The notes beneath the pieces are model-generated. The model was not told the origin of the DNA, searched no databases, and saw only the letters and a program-made list of their open reading frames with translations. The position numbers and the translations under genes are program-made. This document shows, piece by piece, positions 46,230 through 53,555 of a stretch of 64,000 nucleotides of DNA. This DNA is from Longimicrobium sp. (GTDB lineage: Bacteria; Gemmatimonadota; Gemmatimonadetes; Longimicrobiales; Longimicrobiaceae), in assembly GCF_036388275.1 (NCBI RefSeq), contig NZ_DASVSF010000083.1, forward strand, positions 23,874 through 87,873, in the 5' to 3' direction. How positions within the stretch are numbered: position 1 is the first letter of the stretch; each line of letters begins with the position of its first letter.

Positions 46230-47002
46230 CCGGCTCACCCATCCGCCTCGGGCAGATTCCCCTCGTGGGTGACGAGCCGGCAGAATCCCAGCCCTCCACC
46301 CGGCCGCTGTTCCTGCTGGCCGACAGCCAGCTGCTGTTCTGGGACGATGCCGACGGCCGCTTCGTGCAGCGTCTTGCGCGGCTCGCGGGAGGCGGCGCCT
46401 TTCGCGCCGCGTACCTGGGCGCCAGCAACGGCGACCAGCCCGAGTACTTCCAGCTGTTCCAGGCCGCCATGGCTGGCACCGGGGCGGAGTGCCGGATGAT
46501 TCCCGCCGAGCCGTCCGGCGACGACATGGCGTTCCTGCGCTCCGCCGCGCTGGTGCTGCTGGCGGGGGGCGACGTGCAGCGTGGATGGACGGCGTTCGAG
46601 CGGAGCGGCGTGCGCGAAGCCGTGGCCCAGCGGCACCAGGAGGGCGCCGTGCTGGTGGGCGTGTCGGCGGGCGCGGTGCAGCTGGGGATGGCGGGGTGGC
46701 CCGAGGGGAGCACGGCGCAGCTGTTCGCCACCTGGGGGCTGGTGCCGTTCCTGGTGGGCGCGCACGCCGAAGCAGACGACTGGGCGGAGCTGCGCGCCGC
46801 GGTGCTGGCCCACGACGGGCTGGCGGTGGGATTCGGCATTCCGTGGGGCGGCGGGATGGCGTACCATCCGGACGGCGCCGTCGAGCCGATTCGCCATCCC
46901 CTGGTGGAGGTGCGCGCCTCCGACGGGCGGGTGACGACCGCGATGGTGCTGCCTCCGTCCGCCGCGAACGCGGAGACGGACGAGGACGAAGTCACGCCGT
47001 AA
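46226..47002 (+). CDS. Peptidase S51 / cyanophycinase-like protein
   Basis: A 258-aa protein with the class I glutamine-amidotransferase-like fold of peptidase S51: LLAGGDVQRGW, and the nucleophile elbow VGVSAGAVQLG with catalytic Ser. Dipeptidase E and cyanophycinase belong here; the small size and lack of signal suggest a cytoplasmic aspartyl dipeptidase-like enzyme rather than cyanophycinase. It is coupled to gltS by GTGA and ends in an acidic tail. A hairpin follows at 47050. Confidence 0.75.
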   Translation: MTGSPIRLGQIPLVGDEPAESQPSTRPLFLLADSQLLFWDDADGRFVQRLARLAGGGAFRAAYLGASNGDQPEYFQLFQAAMAGTGAECRMIPAEPSGDDMAFLRSAALVLLAGGDVQRGWTAFERSGVREAVAQRHQEGAVLVGVSAGAVQLGMAGWPEGSTAQLFATWGLVPFLVGAHAEADDWAELRAAVLAHDGLAVGFGIPWGGGMAYHPDGAVEPIRHPLVEVRASDGRVTTAMVLPPSAANAETDEDEVTP

Positions 47003-47332
47003 ACGCTCTCCCCCCGCCGCTCGCGCACAAGACTCTGGTGCGGAGCGGACCGCCGCACTACATATAGTGGGCGGCGGGTGCATCCCCCATGCACGACCCC
47101 CACCCGTGGCGCCGCCCTCTCCATCCGGGCACCCCTGAAACATCCAGAGCCGCGCCGCGGTATGAAGTGAGACGGGCTGGTCGCCCGGCTGTTACGCGGG
47201 CACGCCATCCTTGGCACCGAACTGGCTTTACCCAGTACCACCAAGACCTCCCCCCGCGCCGTTTCGCTCGGCGGCGCGGCGGGCCGCACCCGGCGGCAGC
47301 GTCCGCCGAAACTCCTGTGACCGGGAGCGTAA
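47003..47332. other. Gap after the S51 gene with two inverted repeats
   Basis: CCGCC-CACTA-CATA-TAGTG-GGCGG at about 47050-47074 is a strong hairpin after the operon. GTGCAT-CCCCC-ATGCAC at 47078-47094 is a second dyad. The rest (to 47332) is GC-rich and shows no gene or promoter that I can support. Confidence 0.5.
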
Positions 47333-48181
47333 GTGCGAGGAAACGGATCGGGCGGCTCCCTTCGGCGAGAGCTGGAGCACCGCATCAGAAACGGAAGGTG
47401 TGTGTACTGCCGGGCCCCAGCGGCCCCGGACCGGCCCCTCACCCGAGAGCACGTGATCCCCCAGGCCCGCGGCGGCCGAAGAAAAGACGCCCGCATCATC
47501 GTTCCCGCCTGCGCCGACTGCAACCACCGGCGAGGCTGCCAGGAAGTCGTTCTCTTCCTTCTTGCCCGTCCCGGGCGCATCCTGGCTTTCCTGGAATACC
47601 TTTCTACGCTATCTCCCGACACCGCGCGGCAGATCGACGTGCGCGTCTTTGCCGAGGTGTACGCCGCCGTGTGGCTGCTGGCCGAAAGCTCGGCGGGAGG
47701 CGAGCCGTGGCGCACGCAGGTTCGGCGGCTGTGCGCGGGGCGGCGATTGCACCGGCGGCGCTACGCGGCCCGGCGCATCGTCACCGCGGCGGCGGTGCGC
47801 ATCGAGCGGGCGCGCGACCGGCACGCCGTCGCCGCGCCCAGCTGCCTGCTCCCCGTGTCCATGGGCATGGACGCGGGACGGCACGCGCCCACGCTGGGCC
47901 GGGGAATGGCCACGCTGATCGGCACGCTCTCACTGGTGTGGGACGCGCCCGCCGAGCAGGTGCTTCGCGAGCTGGAGCGCGAGCGCCACCGCGCCCACCG
48001 CACGGCCGAACCCCGCCGCGCCCGCCCCGGCGCGGGGCCCGTCTCGGACGACGAGGGGGACGAGGACGAAGAGGTCGTGTCGCTGGATGGATGGAAGCGG
48101 CGCCGGGGGCGGAAGCGCCGTGTGCGCGTGGACCCGCGCGGGGGAAGGAGCGGCGCCCGCGGGCGGGGGCGCGCGGCGTGA
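47333..48181 (+). CDS. HNH endonuclease-domain protein with basic tail
   Basis: A 282-aa protein starting with GTG at 47333, six bases past GGGAG. Residues 20-66 are a zinc-stabilised HNH: C23 and C26 (CVYC), E39-H40 in REHVIP, and C60/C63 with Asn (CADCN). The domain cuts DNA at a single metal site; targets are unknown. The rest is helical (residues 70-210) and ends in an acidic stretch (DDEGDEDEE) followed by a very basic tail (KRRRGRKRR), which may bind nucleic acid. It sits alone in the strand with a small lipoprotein downstream. No defence partner is apparent. Confidence 0.75.
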   Translation: MRGNGSGGSLRRELEHRIRNGRCVYCRAPAAPDRPLTREHVIPQARGGRRKDARIIVPACADCNHRRGCQEVVLFLLARPGRILAFLEYLSTLSPDTARQIDVRVFAEVYAAVWLLAESSAGGEPWRTQVRRLCAGRRLHRRRYAARRIVTAAAVRIERARDRHAVAAPSCLLPVSMGMDAGRHAPTLGRGMATLIGTLSLVWDAPAEQVLRELERERHRAHRTAEPRRARPGAGPVSDDEGDEDEEVVSLDGWKRRRGRKRRVRVDPRGGRSGARGRGRAA

Positions 48182-48222
48182 CATTCCTCCGGCGGCTCGC
48201 TCACCCATCGACGGAGACGCTG

Positions 48223-48771
48223 ATGGAGGTTCGGCGTTTCGCAGCGCTCGTTCTGCTCGTCGTGCTCTCGGCGTGCCGTCCTCCGGCCCCGCCGCCACCG
48301 CCGCCAGCCCCGCCAGCGCCGGTTCCGCAGCCGAGCGCCGTCGAGCAGGCCTTGCGGGCCGCGGCTGGCGGCGGGGACGTGCCGCCGGATTTTCAGGTGA
48401 TCTACAGCGACATGCACGGGATGCACGGAGGCACCACGATCAGGCTGTCGGCGGATGGCACCCTGACGTCCGAACACATGCAGCAGGGCGTGCTCACCGA
48501 ACGGGCGGGAAGGGTTCCGGCGGACTCGGTCCGTGCACTGATCGGCCTGCTCGTGGAACTGCAGGGGTGGGAGCAGCGTACCCCGCCGCGTACCCCAGTG
48601 CCTGACGAGAGCGCAGCGGGACTTCGCATTCAGGCCGGGGGTGAAGAGGCCCGCATCTGGGAGTGGTTCAACGACATGGGGACGAACCAGCGGCTGTCCC
48701 GGATCCTTGGGATGCTGGGCAGGTTCGTCTCACAGAGCACGGCCGCCCCTGCGCCCCCTGCTCCGGGCTGA
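48223..48771 (+). CDS. Small proline-rich lipoprotein
   Basis: A 182-aa lipoprotein: signal plus lipobox LSAC near residue 18, then a run of prolines and alanines, and a beta-rich domain (FQVIYSDMHGMHGGTTIRLSA). A terminal linker is Pro/Ala-rich. No known family; role unknown. The last strong terminator (48803) follows 32 nt after the stop and is shared with the convergent NYN gene. Confidence 0.65.
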   Translation: MEVRRFAALVLLVVLSACRPPAPPPPPPAPPAPVPQPSAVEQALRAAAGGGDVPPDFQVIYSDMHGMHGGTTIRLSADGTLTSEHMQQGVLTERAGRVPADSVRALIGLLVELQGWEQRTPPRTPVPDESAAGLRIQAGGEEARIWEWFNDMGTNQRLSRILGMLGRFVSQSTAAPAPPAPG

Positions 48772-48802
48772 GCTAATGCGTCCGCCGTCTTCGAAATGAA
48801 CA

Positions 48803-48831
48803 GGGCCGCGAGAGGTGATCTCTCGTGGCCC
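48803..48831. terminator. Bidirectional terminator between the lipoprotein and NYN genes
   Basis: GGGCCGCGAGAG / CTCTCGTGGCCC with one G-T wobble and loop GTGAT. It ends both the plus-strand lipoprotein and the minus-strand NYN gene. Confidence 0.75.
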
Positions 48832-48870
48832 CCGCTCCGTTCCGTTACTGGGCAACTCGACCAGGCGGTG

Positions 48871-49506
48871 CTACTTATCGGATCGATTCAGGTTGTGGCG
48901 CTTGCACGTGCGCAGAAGCTTGTCGGTCAGAAGGAAGGTTTCGCCACTTGCCCGCTCGATGCGCTTTACGTGCGCCTGATGGGGAAAGTGCCCCCACACC
49001 ACCCGTTTCTGGGCGGGGACACCGTCGCGGATCTTCGTGACTGTACGAACACGTTCGATGGCGGGCACGAAGTCGGAATCGGCACTGATGACCAGCGCGA
49101 CATCGTACTTGTCACGATGGGCCCCATCCACGAGATCGACCGCGAGATTGACGTCTGTCTCCTTCTCGCGGTGGTACGGCGCGCGACACTGACTGCACTG
49201 CTTCCGCTCGTGCCAGCCTTCGACCAGTTCCGTCGCCGACGACCGTCGGAGAACATCGAAAAGCACGGCTTCACGCTTCCGAACCTCTCGATTGGCGCTC
49301 GCGGCCGCATAGAACCGAAGCTTCACGAGAATCGCACCGCCATCGACACTCTTGGCGAGTTGGTGCGCTAACCTGGGAAAATCGATGGAATACTCCAGCC
49401 CAGCCTCGCGCATGGACGCTTGGAAGTTGGTCCCGTCGACCAGGATGAGCAGGCGCGGCTTGCGAGTTGTGCTTGCTGTGGCGGGTGGGGTATGGACCGG
49501 TTCCAT
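48871..49506 (-). CDS. NYN-domain (LabA/DUF88-like) ribonuclease
   Basis: A 211-aa NYN/PIN-like protein: D24 and N27 in LVDGTNF, D118 in KETDVN, and D143/D145 in VISADSDFVPAIE form the acidic centre. A CxxC pair (C104, C107) lies in the middle insert. NYN proteins are metal-dependent RNases or act in tRNA/rRNA processing. It is cytoplasmic. ATG 49506 has GGAGGG four bases before; a TTG at 49518 is less likely. Seventeen bases before this ATG stands a perfect 14-bp hairpin (49523-49555). The gene lies in a patch of lower G+C. Confidence 0.85.
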   Translation of the reverse strand: MEPVHTPPATASTTRKPRLLILVDGTNFQASMREAGLEYSIDFPRLAHQLAKSVDGGAILVKLRFYAAASANREVRKREAVLFDVLRRSSATELVEGWHERKQCSQCRAPYHREKETDVNLAVDLVDGAHRDKYDVALVISADSDFVPAIERVRTVTKIRDGVPAQKRVVWGHFPHQAHVKRIERASGETFLLTDKLLRTCKRHNLNRSDK

Positions 49507-49522
49507 GCTGCCCTCCAAACGT

Positions 49523-49555
49523 GCGAAAGGCCGCGTGCAAGACGCGGCCTTTCGC
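49523..49555 (-). promoter_or_regulatory. Perfect 14-bp hairpin in the leader of the NYN gene
   Basis: GCGAAAGGCCGCGT / ACGCGGCCTTTCGC, five-base loop GCAAG; on the minus strand it ends 17 nt before the start codon, next to the GGAGGG ribosome-binding site. It may be a terminator of some upstream transcript, an attenuator, or a site for the encoded nuclease to cut its own message. Confidence 0.55.
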
Positions 49556-49725
49556 TGCCATAAACCGCACAGTCCCGAAGGGCTGCCGGTGACGAACTGG
49601 ATGTAAGTATATGCACGCCTTGGGGCCGCGTCAAGGCCCTCGGCTTCAAGCAGCCATCAGTGCTCTCGGCGTGTAAGTGTACATCGTAAACAGGAGTTCG
49701 CGTGACTACATTCCGGGAGTGGAGC

Positions 49726-49756
49726 GGGGCCGCGGAAGATGATCTCCCGCGGCCCC
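49726..49756 (-). terminator. Terminator of the Gly/Tyr/Arg-rich protein gene
   Basis: GGGGCCGCGG / CCGCGGCCCC perfect 10-bp stem extended by four more pairs, 32 nt past the stop at 49788. Confidence 0.7.
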
Positions 49757-49787
49757 GTGGCGTTCCGCTCACTTTTGACCGGCCCCG

Positions 49788-50261
49788 TCAGCGCATGGGG
49801 CCGTAGAAGTCGCGGCCGTAGCCCCGGAACTCGGCGTCGTAGCGGTAGTTCGCCTCGCGCTCCCAACCGATGGGCATGCCGCCGCCGCGCATCGTCCGCG
49901 ACCCGCCGATGGTGTTGTACGGCCGCCAGTAGCCCGTGACGTCGACGATGCGCCCCTCGTGGTCGCCGCCGAACGCGTTGTAGTTGGTCTCGTACCGCGC
50001 AGGCGTGGGGTGCACGTACTCGCGGTTGTACCGCTGCGTCACGCGGTTGCTGAACGCGGGGCGCCCGTAGTAGCGGCGGTCGTACCCCCCGCCTCCGCCC
50101 CCGCCGCGCATGCCGTCGTCATACGCCACGCGCGTGCGCACCGGCGGCCGCTGGGGCGCCGTCTCGTAGAACCCGCGCAGCCCGTAGTCGTATCCCCGCA
50201 TGGGCGGCCGGCCGCCCATGTCACGGCCGTACCCGCGCCCATATCCGCCATCGTAGCGCAT
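49788..50261 (-). CDS. Gly/Tyr/Arg-rich low-complexity protein
   Basis: A 157-aa protein of biased composition: repeats of RGYD/GYGR/YGR motifs (GGYGRGYGRDMGG, RGYDYGLRGFYE) and a GGGGGGG run near residue 55. The second half (about 75-157) has more order (VTQRYNREYVHPTPARYETNYNAFGG). It should be intrinsically disordered and could condense or bind RNA, in the manner of RGG-box proteins; this is an inference from composition. A good Shine-Dalgarno (GGAG) precedes the ATG at 50261. No family recognised. Confidence 0.7.
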   Translation of the reverse strand: MRYDGGYGRGYGRDMGGRPPMRGYDYGLRGFYETAPQRPPVRTRVAYDDGMRGGGGGGGYDRRYYGRPAFSNRVTQRYNREYVHPTPARYETNYNAFGGDHEGRIVDVTGYWRPYNTIGGSRTMRGGGMPIGWEREANYRYDAEFRGYGRDFYGPMR

Positions 50262-50419
50262 CGTATCTCCTTTGGCTTCGGTGTCCTGGCGTGTTCCGAA
50301 CGGCCTGGGCTTGCAATCGACGTTCCCGCCAGGACGCGCGCCTGGTTTGCGCCCTTACGCGCCACTCCATCCGTTCGTAGATTTCCCTTTCGGCGTCACC
50401 CCCGTTCTCATGCATCCCC

Positions 50420-51121
50420 ATGAACAAGCCCGCTCTCGTCGCCCTGCTGGCCGCCCTCGCCGCAGCGCCCGGCCTGCATGCCCAAGAGGGTGCCGCCGGC
50501 GCCCCCGAGCGGTGCGCCGCGGTGCCGGACACGGTAAAGCCGCCGACCGCCCCGCAGATCCGCGACCGCAACCAGCTTCGCGAGTCCGTCGCGCGCATCT
50601 TCCGGGAAGGCGGGCATCCCGCGACGGGCCTGCTGTACGTGGAAGTGGATCGCCAGGGGCGCAAGACGGTGGAGTTCCTGGGTACCGACCCTCCCGCGCA
50701 GGCGCGGCAGCGGGCCGAACGCGAGATCGGGCGGTACCTGCAGACGCTCCCGCCGGGCCGCTCCTTCAACGCGCTGCTCCGCCTGGACGGCGCCTACCCG
50801 GTGATCGCGCCGGGCAAGCACCACTGCGTGCCGGAGCTGGACAATCCCGGCGAGTTCATGGAGGCCCGCGGAAAGGTGATGGAGGGGCATCCCATGGCGA
50901 GAACGGCGGGCGAAACGCGCCCCGTCCAGGTTGCCGTCATCCTGGTGGTCGACCGCACGGGCCGGGTGGCATGGGCCGGCCTGGCGCAGCCCACAGGCGA
51001 CGCGTACGTCGACGAGCATGCCACGGCCATGGTGCAGGGGCTGCGCTTTCTTCCCGCGTTGCTGGACGGAGTGCCCATCGATGCGCGCACGCGGTTCACG
51101 TTCACCCTTCGCGTCCGCTGA
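50420..51121 (+). CDS. TonB C-terminal-like secreted protein
   Basis: A 233-aa protein with a signal peptide (LHAQ cleavage near residue 22). The end (residues 150-233) fits the TonB C-terminal fold: RPVQVAVILVVDRTGRVAWAGLAQPTGD, then the DEHATAMVQGLRFLPALLDGVPIDARTRF segment. It lacks a transmembrane anchor, so it is a stand-alone periplasmic TonB-like protein. The receptor it could energise is not in the window. The next gene follows after five bases. Confidence 0.7.
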   Translation: MNKPALVALLAALAAAPGLHAQEGAAGAPERCAAVPDTVKPPTAPQIRDRNQLRESVARIFREGGHPATGLLYVEVDRQGRKTVEFLGTDPPAQARQRAEREIGRYLQTLPPGRSFNALLRLDGAYPVIAPGKHHCVPELDNPGEFMEARGKVMEGHPMARTAGETRPVQVAVILVVDRTGRVAWAGLAQPTGDAYVDEHATAMVQGLRFLPALLDGVPIDARTRFTFTLRVR

Positions 51122-51126
51122 TCCCC

Positions 51127-51348
51127 ATGCTGCCGCGAATCATCCTTGCGGCTCTGGTCGCCCTGCTCCCCGCCGCACTCGGCGCACAGGCGACGGTGTC
51201 GAGCGGCAGCCGCGTTCGCGTGATGGCGCCCGCCTTGGACGGCACCACGATCACCGGCCAGGTGATGTCGGCCGATTCGGCGGCGCTCCTGCTGGCCGTG
51301 AGGGGCGGCACGGCGCGGGTGCCCGGACGCCCGACCCCGCCCGATTGA
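51127..51348 (+). CDS. Small secreted hypothetical protein
   Basis: A 73-aa protein with a signal peptide (LPRIILAALVALLPAALGAQ, cleaved after GAQ) and a short beta-like mature part (GSRVRVMAPALDGTTITGQV). It overlaps the start of the promoter for the NiCoT gene. Probably co-transcribed with the TonB-like gene. Function unknown. Confidence 0.6.
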   Translation: MLPRIILAALVALLPAALGAQATVSSGSRVRVMAPALDGTTITGQVMSADSAALLLAVRGGTARVPGRPTPPD

Positions 51349-51374
51349 CGCCGGGCACACCGACCCGGTACACT
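51345..51374 (+). promoter_or_regulatory. Promoter of the NiCoT-like gene
   Basis: TTGACG-N18-TACACT, with the -35 overlapping the stop codon of the small secreted protein. Start ATG is 59 nt after the -10. Confidence 0.6.
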
Positions 51375-51432
51375 GATGCGCCCGCGTGCTCTCCGCCCGC
51401 GGGCGCTCTGCTTTCGCCACCACCCGAATCCC

Positions 51433-52092
51433 ATGGACTCGCTGCAGGTTCTTGCTCCCGTGACCGCCCTGGTCGCGGGCTTCGCGCATGCGCTGGAGCC
51501 CGACCACATGGCCGCGGTCACCACCTTCGTGTCGCGCCGGCCCCGGCCGCTGCAGGCGCTGGGCTTCGGCGTGCGCTGGGGCGCGGGGCACTCCGCCGCC
51601 ATTCTCGTGGTCGGCTGCATCCTGGTGGCGCTGGACGTACGGCTGCCGGACCTCCTGGCCCGCGGGCTGGAGTTCGGCGTGGGCGCCATGCTGCTGGGGC
51701 TGGGACTGTGGCTGCTGTGGAACGTGCTCCACGAGCGCGCCCACGGGCTGGCGGGCGAGGCGTCCGCGGACGGGGCACACCGACACCATCACCACCACGG
51801 CCGCGGCTCGCTGTGGGTGGGGCTGGCGCATGGGCTGTCGGGAACGGCGCCGCTGGTGGCCGCGCTCTCCGCCACGGCGGCGGGCTCGGCATGGCAGGCG
51901 GCGGGCTACCTGGCCCTCTTCGGCGTGGGCACCACGGTGGCGATGGCGCTGTACGCCGTGGCGGCCGGCGCGCTGTTCACCCGGGCGGCGAACCGCGGCC
52001 CCGCGCTGGCCGGAACGTTGCGTGCGATGACGGCTTTGGGGAGCGCGGCCATCGGGGTGCTGTGGATGGTGAACGCGGCCCTCCCGGCGTGA
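51433..52092 (+). CDS. Nickel/cobalt transporter-like protein (HoxN/UreH family)
   Basis: A 219-aa membrane protein with six hydrophobic helices. The first helix has HALEPDH, the equivalent of the family motif HAxDADH that binds Ni2+/Co2+. A histidine-rich loop (HRHHHHH near residue 115) fits metal handling. UreH/HupE-like relatives insert Ni into urease or hydrogenase; no such genes are present here, so the metal is not certain. ATG 51433 fits the family start; the frame is open back to 51376. Confidence 0.75.
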   Translation: MDSLQVLAPVTALVAGFAHALEPDHMAAVTTFVSRRPRPLQALGFGVRWGAGHSAAILVVGCILVALDVRLPDLLARGLEFGVGAMLLGLGLWLLWNVLHERAHGLAGEASADGAHRHHHHHGRGSLWVGLAHGLSGTAPLVAALSATAAGSAWQAAGYLALFGVGTTVAMALYAVAAGALFTRAANRGPALAGTLRAMTALGSAAIGVLWMVNAALPA

Positions 52093-52143
52093 CGAGCTGG
52101 CCGCGCGAAGGGCACACTTTCAAACGACTGTCGAGGGATTCCG

Positions 52144-52425
52144 ATGCAGGAAGGTAACGAGCCGCAGGCGGGCGTACCGCCGGTCACCATCCTGGTGAAG
52201 AACAACGGGCCGCTGCTGGTGGATGGCCCCTTTCGCCTGGTGGACGCCGACGGAACCGAGTACCCGGTGCCCGCGGGCAAGAAGGTGAACCTGTGCCGCT
52301 GCGGCGCATCCACCCGCAAGCCGTTCTGCGACGGCACGCACAGCAGGATCGGCTTTGCGGCCGCCGAGCGGGCCGTGCGCGAGCTGGAGGGCGGGGCGCC
52401 CCAGGGCGGCGCACCAGCTGCTTGA
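52144..52425 (+). CDS. CDGSH iron-sulfur domain protein
   Basis: A 93-aa mitoNEET-type protein. The motif CRCGASTRKPFCDGTH gives the three Cys plus one His cluster ligands (C51, C53, C62, H66) that bind a [2Fe-2S] cluster. Roles in redox or iron handling are known for the family. It sits between the NiCoT-like gene and the sulfurtransferase gene. The next promoter begins inside its stop codon. Confidence 0.9.
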   Translation: MQEGNEPQAGVPPVTILVKNNGPLLVDGPFRLVDADGTEYPVPAGKKVNLCRCGASTRKPFCDGTHSRIGFAAAERAVRELEGGAPQGGAPAA

Positions 52426-52450
52426 CACTGCACCGGCGCGCCGGTAGCAT
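52422..52450 (+). promoter_or_regulatory. Promoter of the sulfurtransferase gene with palindromic spacer
   Basis: TTGACA-N17-TAGCAT. The spacer contains a perfect 14-bp palindrome ACCGGCG-CGCCGGT (52432-52445), which is an obvious binding site for a regulator that could twist the promoter (MerR-like, although those spacers are usually longer). Confidence 0.65.
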
Positions 52451-52557
52451 CGTTCCCCACGCCCGGTCCGCTGGTTGCAGCGTACCGGGCGTTCTGCTTC
52501 CCTGGCCTGCACGGGCGCCGCACGCGGCGAACCGGCTTTCATAAACGGAGGACGAGG

Positions 52558-53433
52558 ATGGCGACGGAATCGCTGCCCATCGAGCAGCGCGGCTACGCGA
52601 AGCCCGATGCGCTGGTATCGACGGAGTGGGTGGCCGGGCACCTGGACGACCCCGCCGTGCGCATCGTGGAAAGCAACGAGGACGTGCTGCTGTACGACAC
52701 GGGGCACCTTCCCGGCGCGGTGCGCATCGACTGGCACACCGACCTCCAGGACCCGCTGATGCGCGACTACCTGGACGCCGAGTCGTTCGCCGCGCTGATG
52801 CGCGAAAAGGGCATCTCGCCCGATACGACGGTGGTGTTCTACGGCGACAAGAACAACTGGTGGGCCACGTACGCGCTGTGGGTGTTCCGCCTGTTTGGGC
52901 ACGAGCGGGTGAAGGTGATGGACGGCGGGCGCAAGAAGTGGTCGGACGAGGGGCGGCCGATGACCGAAGACCTGCCCACGGTCGCACCGGCCGACTATCC
53001 CACGCCGCGCCGCGACGACGAGGCCATCCGCGCCTTCCGTGAAGACGTGCTGGACCACGTGAAGCGGCGCGGGCAGATGATCGACGTGCGCTCGCCCGAG
53101 GAGTTCAGCGGCGAAAAGCTCCACATGCCCGACTATCCGCAGGAAGGCGCCATGCGCGGCGGGCACATCCCCGGCGCGCAGAACGTGCCCTGGGCGCGGG
53201 CCGTGAACGTGGACACGGGCGAGTTCAAGAGCGCCGAGGAGTTGCGCGCGCTGTACGAGCAGGGCGCCGGGCTGAGGCCGGACCAGGACACCATCGCCTA
53301 CTGCCGCATCGGCGAGCGCTCGTCGCACACCTGGTTCGCGCTGACGTACCTGCTGGGCTATCCCAACGTGCGCAACTACGACGGCTCGTGGACGGAGTGG
53401 GGGAACGCCGTGCGGCTGCCCATCGAAAAGTAG
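52558..53433 (+). CDS. Thiosulfate/3-mercaptopyruvate sulfurtransferase
   Basis: A 291-aa tandem rhodanese. The N-terminal domain (residues 1-140) is catalytically inactive; the C-terminal one carries the active Cys at C249 in the loop CRIGERS. It transfers sulfane sulfur from thiosulfate or 3-mercaptopyruvate to a thiol or cyanide. Shine-Dalgarno GGAGG lies eight bases before the ATG. Promoter at 52422. Iron-sulfur-like CDGSH gene upstream hints at a sulfur theme, but there is no direct link. CRIGERS is closer to thiosulfate-type than to SseA-type sequences. Confidence 0.9.
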   Translation: MATESLPIEQRGYAKPDALVSTEWVAGHLDDPAVRIVESNEDVLLYDTGHLPGAVRIDWHTDLQDPLMRDYLDAESFAALMREKGISPDTTVVFYGDKNNWWATYALWVFRLFGHERVKVMDGGRKKWSDEGRPMTEDLPTVAPADYPTPRRDDEAIRAFREDVLDHVKRRGQMIDVRSPEEFSGEKLHMPDYPQEGAMRGGHIPGAQNVPWARAVNVDTGEFKSAEELRALYEQGAGLRPDQDTIAYCRIGERSSHTWFALTYLLGYPNVRNYDGSWTEWGNAVRLPIEK

Positions 53434-53460
53434 CGCGGCGGCAGTCCGTCAAAAGAGGGG

Positions 53461-53534
53461 CTCACACGGAGTCCACGGAGGGCACGGAGGGCACGGAGGA
53501 CGGGGGAGGGATCTCTCCGTGCCCTCCGTGTGAG
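53461..53534. repeat. Inverted repeat (CACGGAG type) between the sulfurtransferase and luciferase-like genes
   Basis: CTCACACGGAG / CTCCGTGTGAG is a perfect 11-bp outer stem and GGAGGGCACGGAG / CTCCGTGCCCTCC a perfect 13-bp inner stem. Its architecture is the same as the CGCAGAG elements at 11477 and 37679, although the sequence differs. Confidence 0.75.
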
Positions 53535-53555
53535 GCCAGCACAGCAAGGGACGAG

